Source: Hyphomonas sp. (GTDB taxonomy: Bacteria; Pseudomonadota; Alphaproteobacteria; Caulobacterales; Hyphomonadaceae). Taken from it: a stretch of 11,235 nucleotides of DNA. Position 1 is the first letter of the stretch. The number at the start of each line of letters is the position of its first letter. The notes under the pieces are model-generated. The model was not told the DNA's origin. It did no database searches and saw only the letters and a list, made by a program, of their open reading frames with translations. Shown here in pieces: positions 1 through 6,457 of the stretch. The stretch is taken from the NCBI GenBank assembly GCA_024743015.1, contig JANSXJ010000095.1:1-11235 (forward strand), given 5' to 3'. Both the position numbers and the translations under genes were made by a program.

Positions 1-144
1 CTGTTCGGAAAACTCGCCAAAGGCGGCACGGTGAAAATCGGACACGACAAGAAGAAGGACGAACTGACCTTCAAATATGTCGAGGACAAGCCAAGCAAGC
101 GTAAGCCGAAGACCACGGGCAAAGGTAAGCCTGAGAAGGTTTGA
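1..144 (+). CDS. clpA: ATP-dependent Clp protease ATP-binding subunit ClpA, C-terminal end (partial)
   Basis: The reading frame is open from base 1 and ends at TGA 142-144, giving the last 47 residues. It begins LFGKLAKGGTVKIGHDKKKD and continues ELTFKY, which matches the end of the ClpA D2 small domain (E. coli ClpA has LFGSL..GG.V.V.LDKEKNELTY at this place). ClpA is the AAA+ unfoldase that feeds substrates into the ClpP peptidase in the cytoplasm, classically with the adaptor ClpS. The tail after ELTFKY is a lysine/proline-rich extension (residues about 30-47), longer and more basic than the E. coli tail and probably disordered. Only this end is visible, so the start, Walker motifs and upstream neighbours cannot be judged. 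Identification rests on a short but distinctive segment. Confidence 0.85.
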   Translation: MFGKLAKGGTVKIGHDKKKDELTFKYVEDKPSKRKPKTTGKGKPEKV

Positions 145-166
145 TTCCGCTGCTTGAAAACCGAGC

Positions 167-240
167 ATCCCGGACTTGATCCGGGATCTTCATCCTTGTT
201 CTAAAAATTCAGGCATGAGGTCCCGGATCAAGTCCGGGAC
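167..240. repeat. Inverted pair of REP-like palindromes after clpA
   Basis: Two 21-base imperfect palindromes lie at 167-187 and 220-240. Each has an 8-bp stem and a 5-base loop (cttga, or its complement tcaag). The 19-base core at 168-186 is the exact reverse complement of 221-239, so the two copies are in inverted orientation 32 bases apart, in a BIME-like arrangement. The pair can fold as two small hairpins or one long one. It lies 22 bases past the clpA stop, between convergent genes, and has no T-tract, so it is more likely a dispersed REP element that may protect or attenuate the clpA transcript than a standard terminator. The core cccggacttgatccggg is of a type known to be scattered through alphaproteobacterial genomes. 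Confidence 0.8.
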
Positions 241-275
241 ACTCGGATTGCGTTCTTTCGTACCCCCTATCCCCG

Positions 276-296
276 CGCCGGAAGGTGTCTCCGGCG
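276..296. other. Small hairpin between convergent clpA and Glyoxalase_8 genes
   Basis: Bases 276-282 (cgccgga) pair perfectly with 290-296 (tccggcg) around a 7-base loop, 16 bases past the stop of the minus-strand gene. There is no T-run on either side. It could help end the minus-strand transcript in a Rho-dependent way or stabilise its 3' end. An 8-base direct repeat (ggaaggtg at 280-287 and 296-303) overlaps it. Confidence 0.35.
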
Positions 297-312
297 GAAG
301 GTGATTGCCGCT

Positions 313-753
313 CTAAACCGAAAATGCGCTCTCGCGCGCCACGGTCAGGTGCGGGACGCCGTCGCTGGTCTTTTTCCACGACACGCCTTCCGGCGAAACC
401 TGAGCCGTAACGCGTTGCCGGAAGGCTGAGAAACTGTCCCAATCGACAACATCCACCGGGTCGTCAAAGTGCAGGGTCAGTTCATAACCGGCGCCGTCGC
501 GCAGTTCCCTGACCGCGTGGACACGGCCTTTGAAGGTCCGCTTCAGATAGGTCCCGCTGACGCGTTCTCCGACTTGCCAACACGCCTCAGGCTCGTTTGA
601 CAGGCGCGCGGCGGCGGTATTCCAGTCGCGAAACCCCATTTCACGCGCGACCTGTTCAAGCGCAGCTGCATAGCTGAGCCTCGTCTCGCTATTGGCTTTC
701 AATTCGCGCGCCCGGGCTTTTGCCTGCACGCGGGTATAAATGTGCTGTATCAT
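313..753 (-). CDS. Small Glyoxalase_8-type (glyoxalase superfamily-related) protein
   Basis: This encodes 146 residues and has no signal peptide or membrane segment, so it is predicted cytoplasmic. Residues about 10-50 form a helical module with the hallmark ALEQVAREMGFRDWNTAAAR. Such an 'A-LE-hA---Gf-dWNt' segment defines the short domain (Glyoxalase_8 in Pfam, as I recall) found in proteins annotated as 'glyoxalase superfamily protein'. Residues 59-145 (WQVGERVSGTYLKRTFKGRV...LHFDDPVDVVDWDSFSAFR...TSDGVPHLTV) form the beta-rich half usual for these proteins. No glyoxalase metal-binding set is evident, so enzymatic activity should not be assumed and the function is unknown. An in-frame GTG lies directly before the ATG at 753. 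I chose the ATG because AAAGGA upstream is then about 7 bases away, against about 4 from the GTG. The stop is TAG at 313-315. The gene follows the antiporter on the same strand after a 212-base gap. Confidence 0.8.
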   Translation of the reverse strand: MIQHIYTRVQAKARARELKANSETRLSYAAALEQVAREMGFRDWNTAAARLSNEPEACWQVGERVSGTYLKRTFKGRVHAVRELRDGAGYELTLHFDDPVDVVDWDSFSAFRQRVTAQVSPEGVSWKKTSDGVPHLTVARESAFSV

Positions 754-792
754 CACAGCGTCCTTTCACAATTCCAGTATGGTCCAGCGAAG

Positions 793-881
793 GGCGGGGC
801 TCGCATTGCCGCCAGACCAGAAGTGAGAAGGTCTGCGATAGGCCGGATACTCCGGGAGGTCTTCACCAGGGACTTTCGTCC
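793..881. other. Hairpin-rich intergenic stretch upstream of the Glyoxalase_8 gene
   Basis: The gap 754-965 between the antiporter stop and the small gene holds several short perfect stems. These are ggcgg 793-797 with ccgcc 809-813; cagacc 813-818 with ggtctg 830-835; ccgga 843-847 with tccgg 851-855; and ggac 870-873 with gtcc 878-881. Read on the minus strand, the last has a GAAA loop, a GNRA-type tetraloop. The first two share base 813, so they would be alternatives. The segment could be the structured leader of the minus-strand gene or an unannotated small RNA. I recognise no known RNA family, and GC-rich DNA gives some stems by chance. Confidence 0.3.
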
Positions 882-893
882 AGCGAGCGGCAG

Positions 894-911
894 GCGCCTC
901 AACCGAGGCGC
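894..911 (-). terminator. Candidate 3'-end hairpin of the antiporter gene (no U-tract)
   Basis: Bases 894-900 (gcgcctc) pair perfectly with 905-911 (gaggcgc) around the 4-base loop aacc, 55 bases beyond the antiporter stop. It is the strongest stem in this gap. On the minus strand it is followed by ctgccgctcg, so a classic intrinsic terminator tail is missing. It may be a Rho-assisted end, an RNA-stabilising hairpin, or part of the leader of the next gene. Confidence 0.35.
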
Positions 912-965
912 TCCCTTACGCGAGAAACCGGTGAAAGGTCAACTCACGGACAACAAATCACCTGG

Positions 966-2825
966 TCAGGCTTTTTCCGTATCGCCGCCCATGATTTCCA
1001 TCATACGGTCATGCAGATCGACTTCCCAGGTCTCTGCGCGTTCGCGCACGCGGCTGACATAAGCCTCATTCTCATGCGCCGGAATGTTCATGTCATAGAC
1101 GTCTGCGACCTCGATCATGGATTGCTGATCCATCTCATGGAACGCCATTTTCATTTGGTCTGCCGTCTCGCGCGGGATGCCCATCGCCTCAAAGGCAGAG
1201 CGGCCAATTCTGAGGGAGCTATCATAGGTTTCGCGGATAATGTCGCGGCACCCATGCGCCCAGAGTTCATAGACGTGATGGCGGTCCACGGCCCGGGCGA
1301 TCACATGCAGATCCGGGAAATTACGAACCGCATATGCGACGAGCTCAGTGATCTGTTCCTTGTCATCAATGGTGACGATGAGCATTTTCGCCTTATCGAT
1401 CCCGGCCGCGTGCAGAAGATCCGGCCGGGTTGCGTCGCCAAAATAGGCGTGGCTGATGCCGTAGGTTCGCAAGATGTCCAGCTGTTTGGAACTATAATCA
1501 ATCACGGTCGCGGTATAGCCTGCGGTTCGCAGCATGCGGTCGACAATCCCGCCTATCCGGCCTCGACCGGCAATAATGATCCCATTGTCTTCTTTGATCT
1601 CGTCCGCTTCAGCCTCCTGACCCCGCGCATAGATGCCAGCGACGATCTGATCATAGAGAATGAACAGGAGCGGCGTGATCAACATTGACAGGGCGACCAC
1701 CAGCAAGAGCAAGCTGGCAACATTGTCGGCGATGATCCCATTGGTGGTCGTAAAGGCGAGCAGAACAAACCCGAACTCCCCGGCCTGCGCCAGTCCGAGT
1801 GTGAACAGCCAGCGCTGCGCCCCGCGGATCTTGAAAGCCGTGCCGAGCAAGAACAGAACGGTCGCCTTGAGCAGGATAAGGCCTGCAGTCATGCTGATCA
1901 CCAGGCCAAAGTTCTCAGACAGGAGCTGGAAATTGATCCCCGCCCCGACAGTGATGAAGAACAAACCGAGCAGCAATCCCCTGAACGGATCGATGTCCGA
2001 TTCCAGCTCGTGCTTATACTCGGAATTGGCGAGGACGACGCCGGCCAGGAAGGTTCCCAGCGCTGGTGACAAACCAACAAGGGTCATCAACAATGCGATT
2101 CCGATCACCATCAGCAGAGCCGTAGCCGTAAACAGCTCGCGCAGTTTGGCGCCCGCGACGAAGCGAAAGATTGGCCGTGTCAGATAGTTTCCGCCCAGAA
2201 TGACCACCGCGATCGCGCCGACCGTGACCAGCATGGTCTGCCAGCCGTTCAGATTCTCGACCAGGCTCAGGCCGTGCTCCTCACTGCCGCCCGCGGTCAG
2301 GGTCGCGACCTCCGGCAAGGCCAGCAGAGGAATGATCGCCAACATCGGAATGAACGCAATATCCTGGAACAGCAGCACAGAAAAACTCGCTTGCCCGCCA
2401 TCACTCTTCATCAGGCCTTTCTCGTTCAGCGTCTGCAACACGATCGCGGTCGAAGAGAGCGACAGGATCATGCCGATAATCAGCGCCGTGCTCCAGGATT
2501 GCCCAAACGCCATCGCCACCGACATGACCAGCAACATGGTCATAAGGACCTGCCCTCCGCCGAGCCCCATCAATCGATTTCGCATTTGCCAGAGCAGCTT
2601 GGGTTCCAGCTCCATCCCTACCAGGAACAGCATCATCACAACGCCAAACTCGGCAAAATGCTGCAAGGCGATCACGTCGACCTGGAGCAAACCCAGGAGC
2701 GGGCTGATGCAAATACCTGCGATCAGATATCCGAGGACCGAGCCGAGCTTTAATCTGGTCGCGATCGGAACGGCGATGATCCCGGCGCACAGGAGAATAA
2801 AGGCGAGAAGGAGAAAATCGGACAT
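966..2825 (-). CDS. Kef-type monovalent cation:proton antiporter (CPA2 family) with KTN/TrkA-N domain
   Basis: A 619-residue protein, the usual length of KefB/KefC (about 600-620). Residues 1 to about 390 are a polytopic Na+/H+-exchanger-fold membrane domain. It shows LFLVGMELEPKLLW (66-79), LLFQDIAFIP (151-160) with Asp155 in the ion-translocating helix, and HELESDIDPFRGLLLGLFF (272-290). The last is almost the HALESDIEPFKGLLLGLFF block that follows the Kef pore. A Rossmann KTN/RCK domain starts near 414, with glycine motif GRGRIGG (420-426), the beta2-end Asp443 expected to contact NAD(H), and GDATRPDLLHAAG (463-475). The inner-membrane protein probably exchanges K+ (or Na+) for H+ and is gated by nucleotide binding. 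Glutathione gating as in E. coli is not assumed, and no KefF/KefG partner is adjacent. The start at 2825 gives the standard family N-terminus (MSDFLLLAFILL). The frame stays open upstream without family similarity. The ribosome site is weak. Often annotated kefB or kefC; orthology is not resolved. Confidence 0.9.
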   Translation of the reverse strand: MSDFLLLAFILLCAGIIAVPIATRLKLGSVLGYLIAGICISPLLGLLQVDVIALQHFAEFGVVMMLFLVGMELEPKLLWQMRNRLMGLGGGQVLMTMLLVMSVAMAFGQSWSTALIIGMILSLSSTAIVLQTLNEKGLMKSDGGQASFSVLLFQDIAFIPMLAIIPLLALPEVATLTAGGSEEHGLSLVENLNGWQTMLVTVGAIAVVILGGNYLTRPIFRFVAGAKLRELFTATALLMVIGIALLMTLVGLSPALGTFLAGVVLANSEYKHELESDIDPFRGLLLGLFFITVGAGINFQLLSENFGLVISMTAGLILLKATVLFLLGTAFKIRGAQRWLFTLGLAQAGEFGFVLLAFTTTNGIIADNVASLLLLVVALSMLITPLLFILYDQIVAGIYARGQEAEADEIKEDNGIIIAGRGRIGGIVDRMLRTAGYTATVIDYSSKQLDILRTYGISHAYFGDATRPDLLHAAGIDKAKMLIVTIDDKEQITELVAYAVRNFPDLHVIARAVDRHHVYELWAHGCRDIIRETYDSSLRIGRSAFEAMGIPRETADQMKMAFHEMDQQSMIEVADVYDMNIPAHENEAYVSRVRERAETWEVDLHDRMMEIMGGDTEKA

Positions 2826-2857
2826 GGCGGGCGCTCGTCGATGCTGAGGTTTCAAGC

Positions 2858-2865
2858 GATATAGG
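2858..2865 (-). promoter_or_regulatory. Candidate -10 element for the antiporter gene
   Basis: On the minus strand bases 2865-2858 read CCTATATC, seven of eight matches to the Caulobacter housekeeping -10 consensus GCTANAWC. It lies 32 bases upstream of the ATG at 2825, which would give a short leader. The -35 side is poor (TTCGCAA at suitable spacing), so this is a sequence match only. Confidence 0.35.
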
Positions 2866-2961
2866 CGTATTTCGCGTGATTGCGAAAGCGGCTGAGCCCG
2901 GAACAGCTCATCCGGTTGTTCTGTTCGCCAAAACTGATGTACAAAGCCCGAGTTGAGTATT

Positions 2962-2970
2962 GGGAGGTGA
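2962..2970 (+). promoter_or_regulatory. Strong ribosome binding site that fixes a GTG start
   Basis: The sequence gggaggtga at 2962-2970 is a near-ideal Shine-Dalgarno site. It sits a few bases before the GTG at 2974, which is followed immediately by an N-terminal signal anchor. It decides the start of the DUF900-OmpA gene despite the non-ATG codon. Confidence 0.75.
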
Positions 2971-2973
2971 CGC

Positions 2974-4713
2974 GTGCTTAAGTGGTTTCTCGGCATCCTG
3001 GTTATAATCGGCGTCGGCAGCGCAGCGGCCTGGTGGTGGTTGAACCGACCTTTGATTATTCGCCATCCCAACTTCGGGACAGATTGTGCCGATCTCGTTT
3101 CCCAAGGTGGCCTCGACCGCAAGGTCGACTGCGTCCGCGTCTGGTACGGGACCAATCGCAAGCTCGAAACGGGCGACGCAATACTCGCCTCTGATACCGC
3201 GGACGTGATTGAAGGCACAGGCGAAAATGGCGAAACCCTCCGTCTCGGACGGGCAGATGTCTGGCTTCCGAAACTGATTGAGGACGGCGGCTCGCGCGAA
3301 CGCGGAGAAACACCCCATGTGCAGGGCCAGGCTCCGGATGATGCCGACAAGCTCTCCGAATATGTCTTCCTGACGCGAATCACGACGAGCGGACGCGAAA
3401 CCTTCACGGCAACGCTTCAGGACGCCGTTTATTATGAGGGCTCCGACGCCATCTTGCTTTTTGTGCATGGCTTCAACGTGAAATTCGATGACGCGCTGGT
3501 GCGCGCCGCGCAACTTTCGAACGACCTGTCACGTAATGAAACCTATGATGTCGGGATTCCCGTCCTTTACAGCTGGCCGTCGGCTGGCGAAGTTTCGATT
3601 GAGGAATATCGCGGCGATCGTGATCGCTCGATCAATTCCGCCCCGTATCTGGAAGAATTTCTCGATCTGATCACAGAGGATCTGGACGTCAGCCGGATCA
3701 ATATTATCGCCCACTCCATGGGCAATCGCGTCCTCACCAAAGCGCTTGAGGATTATGCGCGAGACTATCTCGTGCGGCACGACCGGGATGATCTCGAATT
3801 TCGAATCCTGCTGGTCGCCGCTGATGTCGAGCGTGACGTCTTTGCCGCCGCGAATGGTGTCTTTGATAATCTCGACGCCAATGTCACGATCTACACGTCT
3901 GATACGGATCGTGCACTCTATGCGTCGAATATTCTCAACCAGGCGAAAAGACTGGGAGAAACCGATACCGACAAGCCATATATTCGCAACGCCCAGAACT
4001 ATCAGACGATTGATGCGACTGCGGTGACGACGCAATTATTTGGTACGGGGCACAATTACTATTCAGACAATCCGACCATTCTTTGGGACATGATGTGCAC
4101 GATCGGCGAAACGCAGCCTCAGGATCGCGCACTCGAAATCGCGCGCTATGGTGGATTGCCCGACGGCGATCCGTATTATCGGGTCAATTCAATGATCGCG
4201 CCGCAAACCGAAGCATGCACACTGCATCGCTCAGCTTTCCCGGCGGGTGGTCTTGAAATTGCCGAGCCTGAAGACGCGTCTGCGCCAGAACCGGCGCCCC
4301 GCCGCGATCGCAGCCTCGCGCCGCCGCCCCCTCCGCCAGAGCCTGTCGCGGAAATGGAACCCATGGCCGATCCCCAGTCGCTTCCGCTGGAAACGACGTT
4401 CTATGTTGTCGACTATGACGCGGTCGATCTGACACCATATGAAGCCGTCCTGCGCCAGGTTCTCGACAGCGGTGAGACGATCGAATCGCTGACCATCAGT
4501 GCGTACAATGACACGGCGGGTCTGGATGCAGAGAGCCGTGTTCAGACGGTTCGCTTCGCCAATCTCGTCCGCGAGTGGTTCATCGCCAATGGGGTCGATC
4601 CGAGTGCGATTACGACGATCGGATATGGCGAACAGGACCTCGCCATAGAGACCGAGGACGGGGTGGATCAACCCTTGAACCGCCGCGTCGTGATCAACGT
4701 CGTATCGAACTAG
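2974..4713 (+). CDS. Membrane-anchored DUF900 alpha/beta hydrolase fused to an OmpA-like domain
   Basis: A 579-residue protein starting at GTG behind a strong ribosome site. Residues 4-23 form one N-terminal hydrophobic segment, a signal anchor or uncleaved signal, which places the rest in the periplasm. Residues about 50-365 are a DUF900-type alpha/beta hydrolase: VWYGTNR (56-62), LLFVHGFN (161-168), YSWPSAG (199-205), and the nucleophile elbow IIAHSMGNR with Ser248. Asp312 in YTSDTDRAL and His360 in GTGHNYYSDNP are the likely other triad members. Residues about 430-460 are a proline-rich linker. Residues about 475-579 match the OmpA/Pal/MotB peptidoglycan-binding fold: YDAVDLTPYEAVL, AYNDTAG with Asp513, IGYGEQD and PLNRRVVI. 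In the classic site a diaminopimelate-binding Asp is followed 15 residues later by an Arg; here that position is Phe528, with Arg527 beside it. The probable role is an esterase or acyl hydrolase held at the cell wall, with unknown substrate. Hydrolase and OmpA calls are firm; the triad acid and binding ability are inferred. Confidence 0.85.
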   Translation: MLKWFLGILVIIGVGSAAAWWWLNRPLIIRHPNFGTDCADLVSQGGLDRKVDCVRVWYGTNRKLETGDAILASDTADVIEGTGENGETLRLGRADVWLPKLIEDGGSRERGETPHVQGQAPDDADKLSEYVFLTRITTSGRETFTATLQDAVYYEGSDAILLFVHGFNVKFDDALVRAAQLSNDLSRNETYDVGIPVLYSWPSAGEVSIEEYRGDRDRSINSAPYLEEFLDLITEDLDVSRINIIAHSMGNRVLTKALEDYARDYLVRHDRDDLEFRILLVAADVERDVFAAANGVFDNLDANVTIYTSDTDRALYASNILNQAKRLGETDTDKPYIRNAQNYQTIDATAVTTQLFGTGHNYYSDNPTILWDMMCTIGETQPQDRALEIARYGGLPDGDPYYRVNSMIAPQTEACTLHRSAFPAGGLEIAEPEDASAPEPAPRRDRSLAPPPPPPEPVAEMEPMADPQSLPLETTFYVVDYDAVDLTPYEAVLRQVLDSGETIESLTISAYNDTAGLDAESRVQTVRFANLVREWFIANGVDPSAITTIGYGEQDLAIETEDGVDQPLNRRVVINVVSN

Positions 4714-4716
4714 TTC
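4707..4716. other. Convergent stop-codon overlap in a 10-base palindrome
   Basis: Bases 4707-4716 read gaactagttc, a perfect palindrome. Its central CTAG (4710-4713) carries the TAG stop of the plus-strand hydrolase-OmpA gene (4711-4713) and the TAG stop of the minus-strand TIR gene (4712-4710). Both proteins therefore end in Asn-stop. No terminator is seen between the genes, so each transcript must extend into the other. Confidence 0.9.
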
Positions 4717-6245
4717 CCTACAGGTTCGGCGACAACGCGGAACCCAAGCGAACGATCGCGGACAGAACGGTCGTTCCGTGCGCGATTGGCGGCGCGGTGC
4801 TCAGCAGCGCCGAGTCGCCAGGACCCGCCCCGCACGACGAAAAGCTGGCAACCTGACCTGTTGACGACACGTCCATCACTTGGTGCATCCGCATAATTAT
4901 TGACATAGCAGTCCGCGACCCACTCACGGACATTGCCTAACATGCCTGAGACACCAAATGGATTATCCGGAAGGCTGACCGTATCCGAAATTCCCCCACT
5001 CACGGCCCCTTTGCCGGGAAAACTCGATCCCCACCAGTAGGGCGTACTGGTTCCGCCCCGCGCGGCATATTCCCATTGGGCTTCGCTCGGCAGGCGGTAC
5101 CGGCGCTCACCTTGCTGAGACAGCCAGGTCGTGTAGGCCACAGCATCATCATAGCTGACCCGCGTGACCGGCTCGCTGCTATCGCCGCCAGGATCTGCCC
5201 GGCAGGCACCGGCATCGGCGCAAAGCTGCCATTGCTGGCGCGTGATTTCGGTAGCGCTGATCGAGAATGGGCGAAGCGTCACCTCGCGCTGTGGCCCCTC
5301 ATTTCCCGACCGGTTCGCCTCATTGTCGGGCGACCCCATGGTGAAACTCCCGCCCGGCAAGTCAACCATATCCGGACAGACGGTGCAGCTCGCTACCGGC
5401 GGCGGAGGCGGCGGCTGCACGTCGGAATCGGTAGCGGATTCGGGCGGATTGATCGCTTGCCACCCAAACCATCCTCCAACGCCCAACACCGCAGCCACAC
5501 CGATCAGCATGGGAACCGGGCTCGAAGATTTCTTCTTTTCCGCCGGTTTCGGTGTCTCAACAGCGCGCGCAGGTGCCGCATGCTGAGGGACCGGTTTCGG
5601 CTCCGGCGGTGCAGGCTCGGGCGCTTCTGATGCGGGTGTTGCCACGCCTGCCGCCGCCTGCACAGCCGCCAATCGGTTGCGCGCCAGCGACTCATAGTGA
5701 CCGTCCGGATAGCGACTGAGATATGCCTCAAAATCTGCCGGGTCGTCACCATCCTTGATGGACGTCCAGAACACTGTTTCGATTGTGGCGTCGTTCTGGG
5801 CAGTTGGCGACGCGGGCGCTGCCACAGCGCTTGCAGCCGTTTCAGCGGCCGTGTGCTTTTCGAGCGATCGCTTGATATCGCCAACGAACTCCGCCCAGCG
5901 CGCTTCGTTGCGATCGCCATTCCAGCCAATCAGGTCAGCCGTCTGCGTGAGTTCGAACATGATTGGCCTGTCGGCCTCTTCGATCATCGCCGGCACCATC
6001 TCGCAACTGCGTTGCCCGAGTGTGGCTTCGGCGCGTACCCATTTGGATTTCACAGACGTTTGCGACCAGAGCACTACGACGACGGCGGAATCGCGGAGCA
6101 TGTTCTCCGTGACCTCGTCATAGGTCTGCCCGGCGCGCAGCACCTTATCCCACCAGACCGAAAACCCTTCAGCCTCCAGCGCCTCGGCGATCACTTGCGC
6201 GATCGGTCGATCCGCTCTGCTATAGGATAAGAAAATGTGCGACAT
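4710..6245 (-). CDS. TIR domain - transmembrane - FGE-sulfatase (SUMF1-fold) protein
   Basis: A 511-residue protein. Residues 1 to about 125 are a bacterial TIR (TIR_2-type) domain: IFLSYSRADRP (4-14), GFSVWWDKVLRAGQTY (27-42), VVVVLWSQTSVKSKWVRAEA (55-74) and ADLIGW (103-108). Residues about 156-193 carry an FW-x-SIKDGDDPADFEAYLSRYPDG helical segment that I recall from alphaproteobacterial TIR and caspase-like proteins. A Pro/Ala/Glu-rich linker and EKKKSSS precede one membrane helix at about 243-265, so the TIR end should be cytoplasmic and the C-terminus periplasmic. Residues 287-509 are an FGE-sulfatase/C-type-lectin-like fold: MVDLPGGSFTMGS, RYRLPSEAQWEYAARGG (382-398), GNVREWVADC, VRGGSW and LGFRVV. 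The catalytic cysteine pair of true formylglycine-generating enzymes, expected after GGSW, is absent (RLGAAEHR instead), so a binding or sensing role is likelier. The TIR may have NADase or signalling activity, unproven. I chose the start at 6245 because it begins directly with the TIR strand; the upstream 34 codons lack similarity. Confidence 0.87.
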   Translation of the reverse strand: MSHIFLSYSRADRPIAQVIAEALEAEGFSVWWDKVLRAGQTYDEVTENMLRDSAVVVVLWSQTSVKSKWVRAEATLGQRSCEMVPAMIEEADRPIMFELTQTADLIGWNGDRNEARWAEFVGDIKRSLEKHTAAETAASAVAAPASPTAQNDATIETVFWTSIKDGDDPADFEAYLSRYPDGHYESLARNRLAAVQAAAGVATPASEAPEPAPPEPKPVPQHAAPARAVETPKPAEKKKSSSPVPMLIGVAAVLGVGGWFGWQAINPPESATDSDVQPPPPPPVASCTVCPDMVDLPGGSFTMGSPDNEANRSGNEGPQREVTLRPFSISATEITRQQWQLCADAGACRADPGGDSSEPVTRVSYDDAVAYTTWLSQQGERRYRLPSEAQWEYAARGGTSTPYWWGSSFPGKGAVSGGISDTVSLPDNPFGVSGMLGNVREWVADCYVNNYADAPSDGRVVNRSGCQLFVVRGGSWRLGAAEHRAANRARNDRSVRDRSLGFRVVAEPVGN

Positions 6246-6333
6246 CGTCCCCGGCCCCTGTGATTTGTTATGGTTAAAGCGACCTTGCTCCCAGCCATGA
6301 CACAAAACTCTGCCAATCCAAAGCAGAAGTTCA

Positions 6334-6354
6334 GTCGGAACACACATGTCGGAA
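6334..6354. repeat. Short direct repeat in the divergent TIR / 4TM intergenic region
   Basis: The 7-mer gtcggaa occurs at 6334-6340 and again at 6348-6354, 14 bases apart, just before an AT-rich tract. The spacing of somewhat over one helical turn suits a tandem regulator site, but two 7-mers can also arise by chance. Confidence 0.3.
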
Positions 6355-6374
6355 TTTCGAAAAATCTTTTTAAT
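6346..6374 (+). promoter_or_regulatory. Possible promoter for the four-TM gene
   Basis: The only strongly AT-rich tract of this 212-base divergent gap (about 6351-6374) ends in TTTAAT at 6369-6374, five of six to TATAAT. Seventeen bases upstream lies ATGTCG at 6346-6351, a weak -35. It would give a leader of roughly 75 bases before the ATG at 6458. The direct repeat 6334-6354 overlaps the -35. No comparable promoter for the TIR gene was recognised. Confidence 0.25.
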
Positions 6375-6457
6375 ACAGCCTGCAAGCGCGAAACCTTCTT
6401 GCCAGCCGCGAAGTGAACGTGTTTCGTGTTCGGGATGGATAAGCCAGGAATGGGCGT

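Noticed and set aside
894..911. Perfect hairpin as a proven intrinsic terminator of the antiporter gene
   Set aside because: No T-tract follows on the minus strand, so only a low-confidence 3'-end structure is reported.
720..1688. 322-codon plus-strand frame across the hairpin gap and antiporter 3' half
   Set aside because: It is antisense to the conserved KTN domain, with no domain of its own.
2826..3407. Upstream extension of the antiporter frame by about 194 codons on the minus strand
   Set aside because: The extension overlaps the N-terminal half of the DUF900-OmpA gene, has no antiporter-like sequence, and the start at 2825 gives the normal family N-terminus and length.
2908..3513. 201-codon open frame opposite the start of the DUF900-OmpA gene
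   Set aside because: It is antisense to a gene with conserved motifs, lacks recognisable domains, and has the composition typical of a shadow frame in GC-rich DNA.
4717..5385. Annotation as a true formylglycine-generating sulfatase-maturation enzyme
   Set aside because: The two active-site cysteines expected after GGSW are missing and no sulfatase gene is nearby.
5076..5630. Plus-strand frames opposite the TIR-FGE gene
   Set aside because: They are Arg/Pro-rich shadows of the linker and FGE coding region.
6246..6347. 34-codon extension of the TIR protein
   Set aside because: TIR domains begin at the IFLSYS strand just after the Met encoded at 6245; the extension has no similarity and no better ribosome site.
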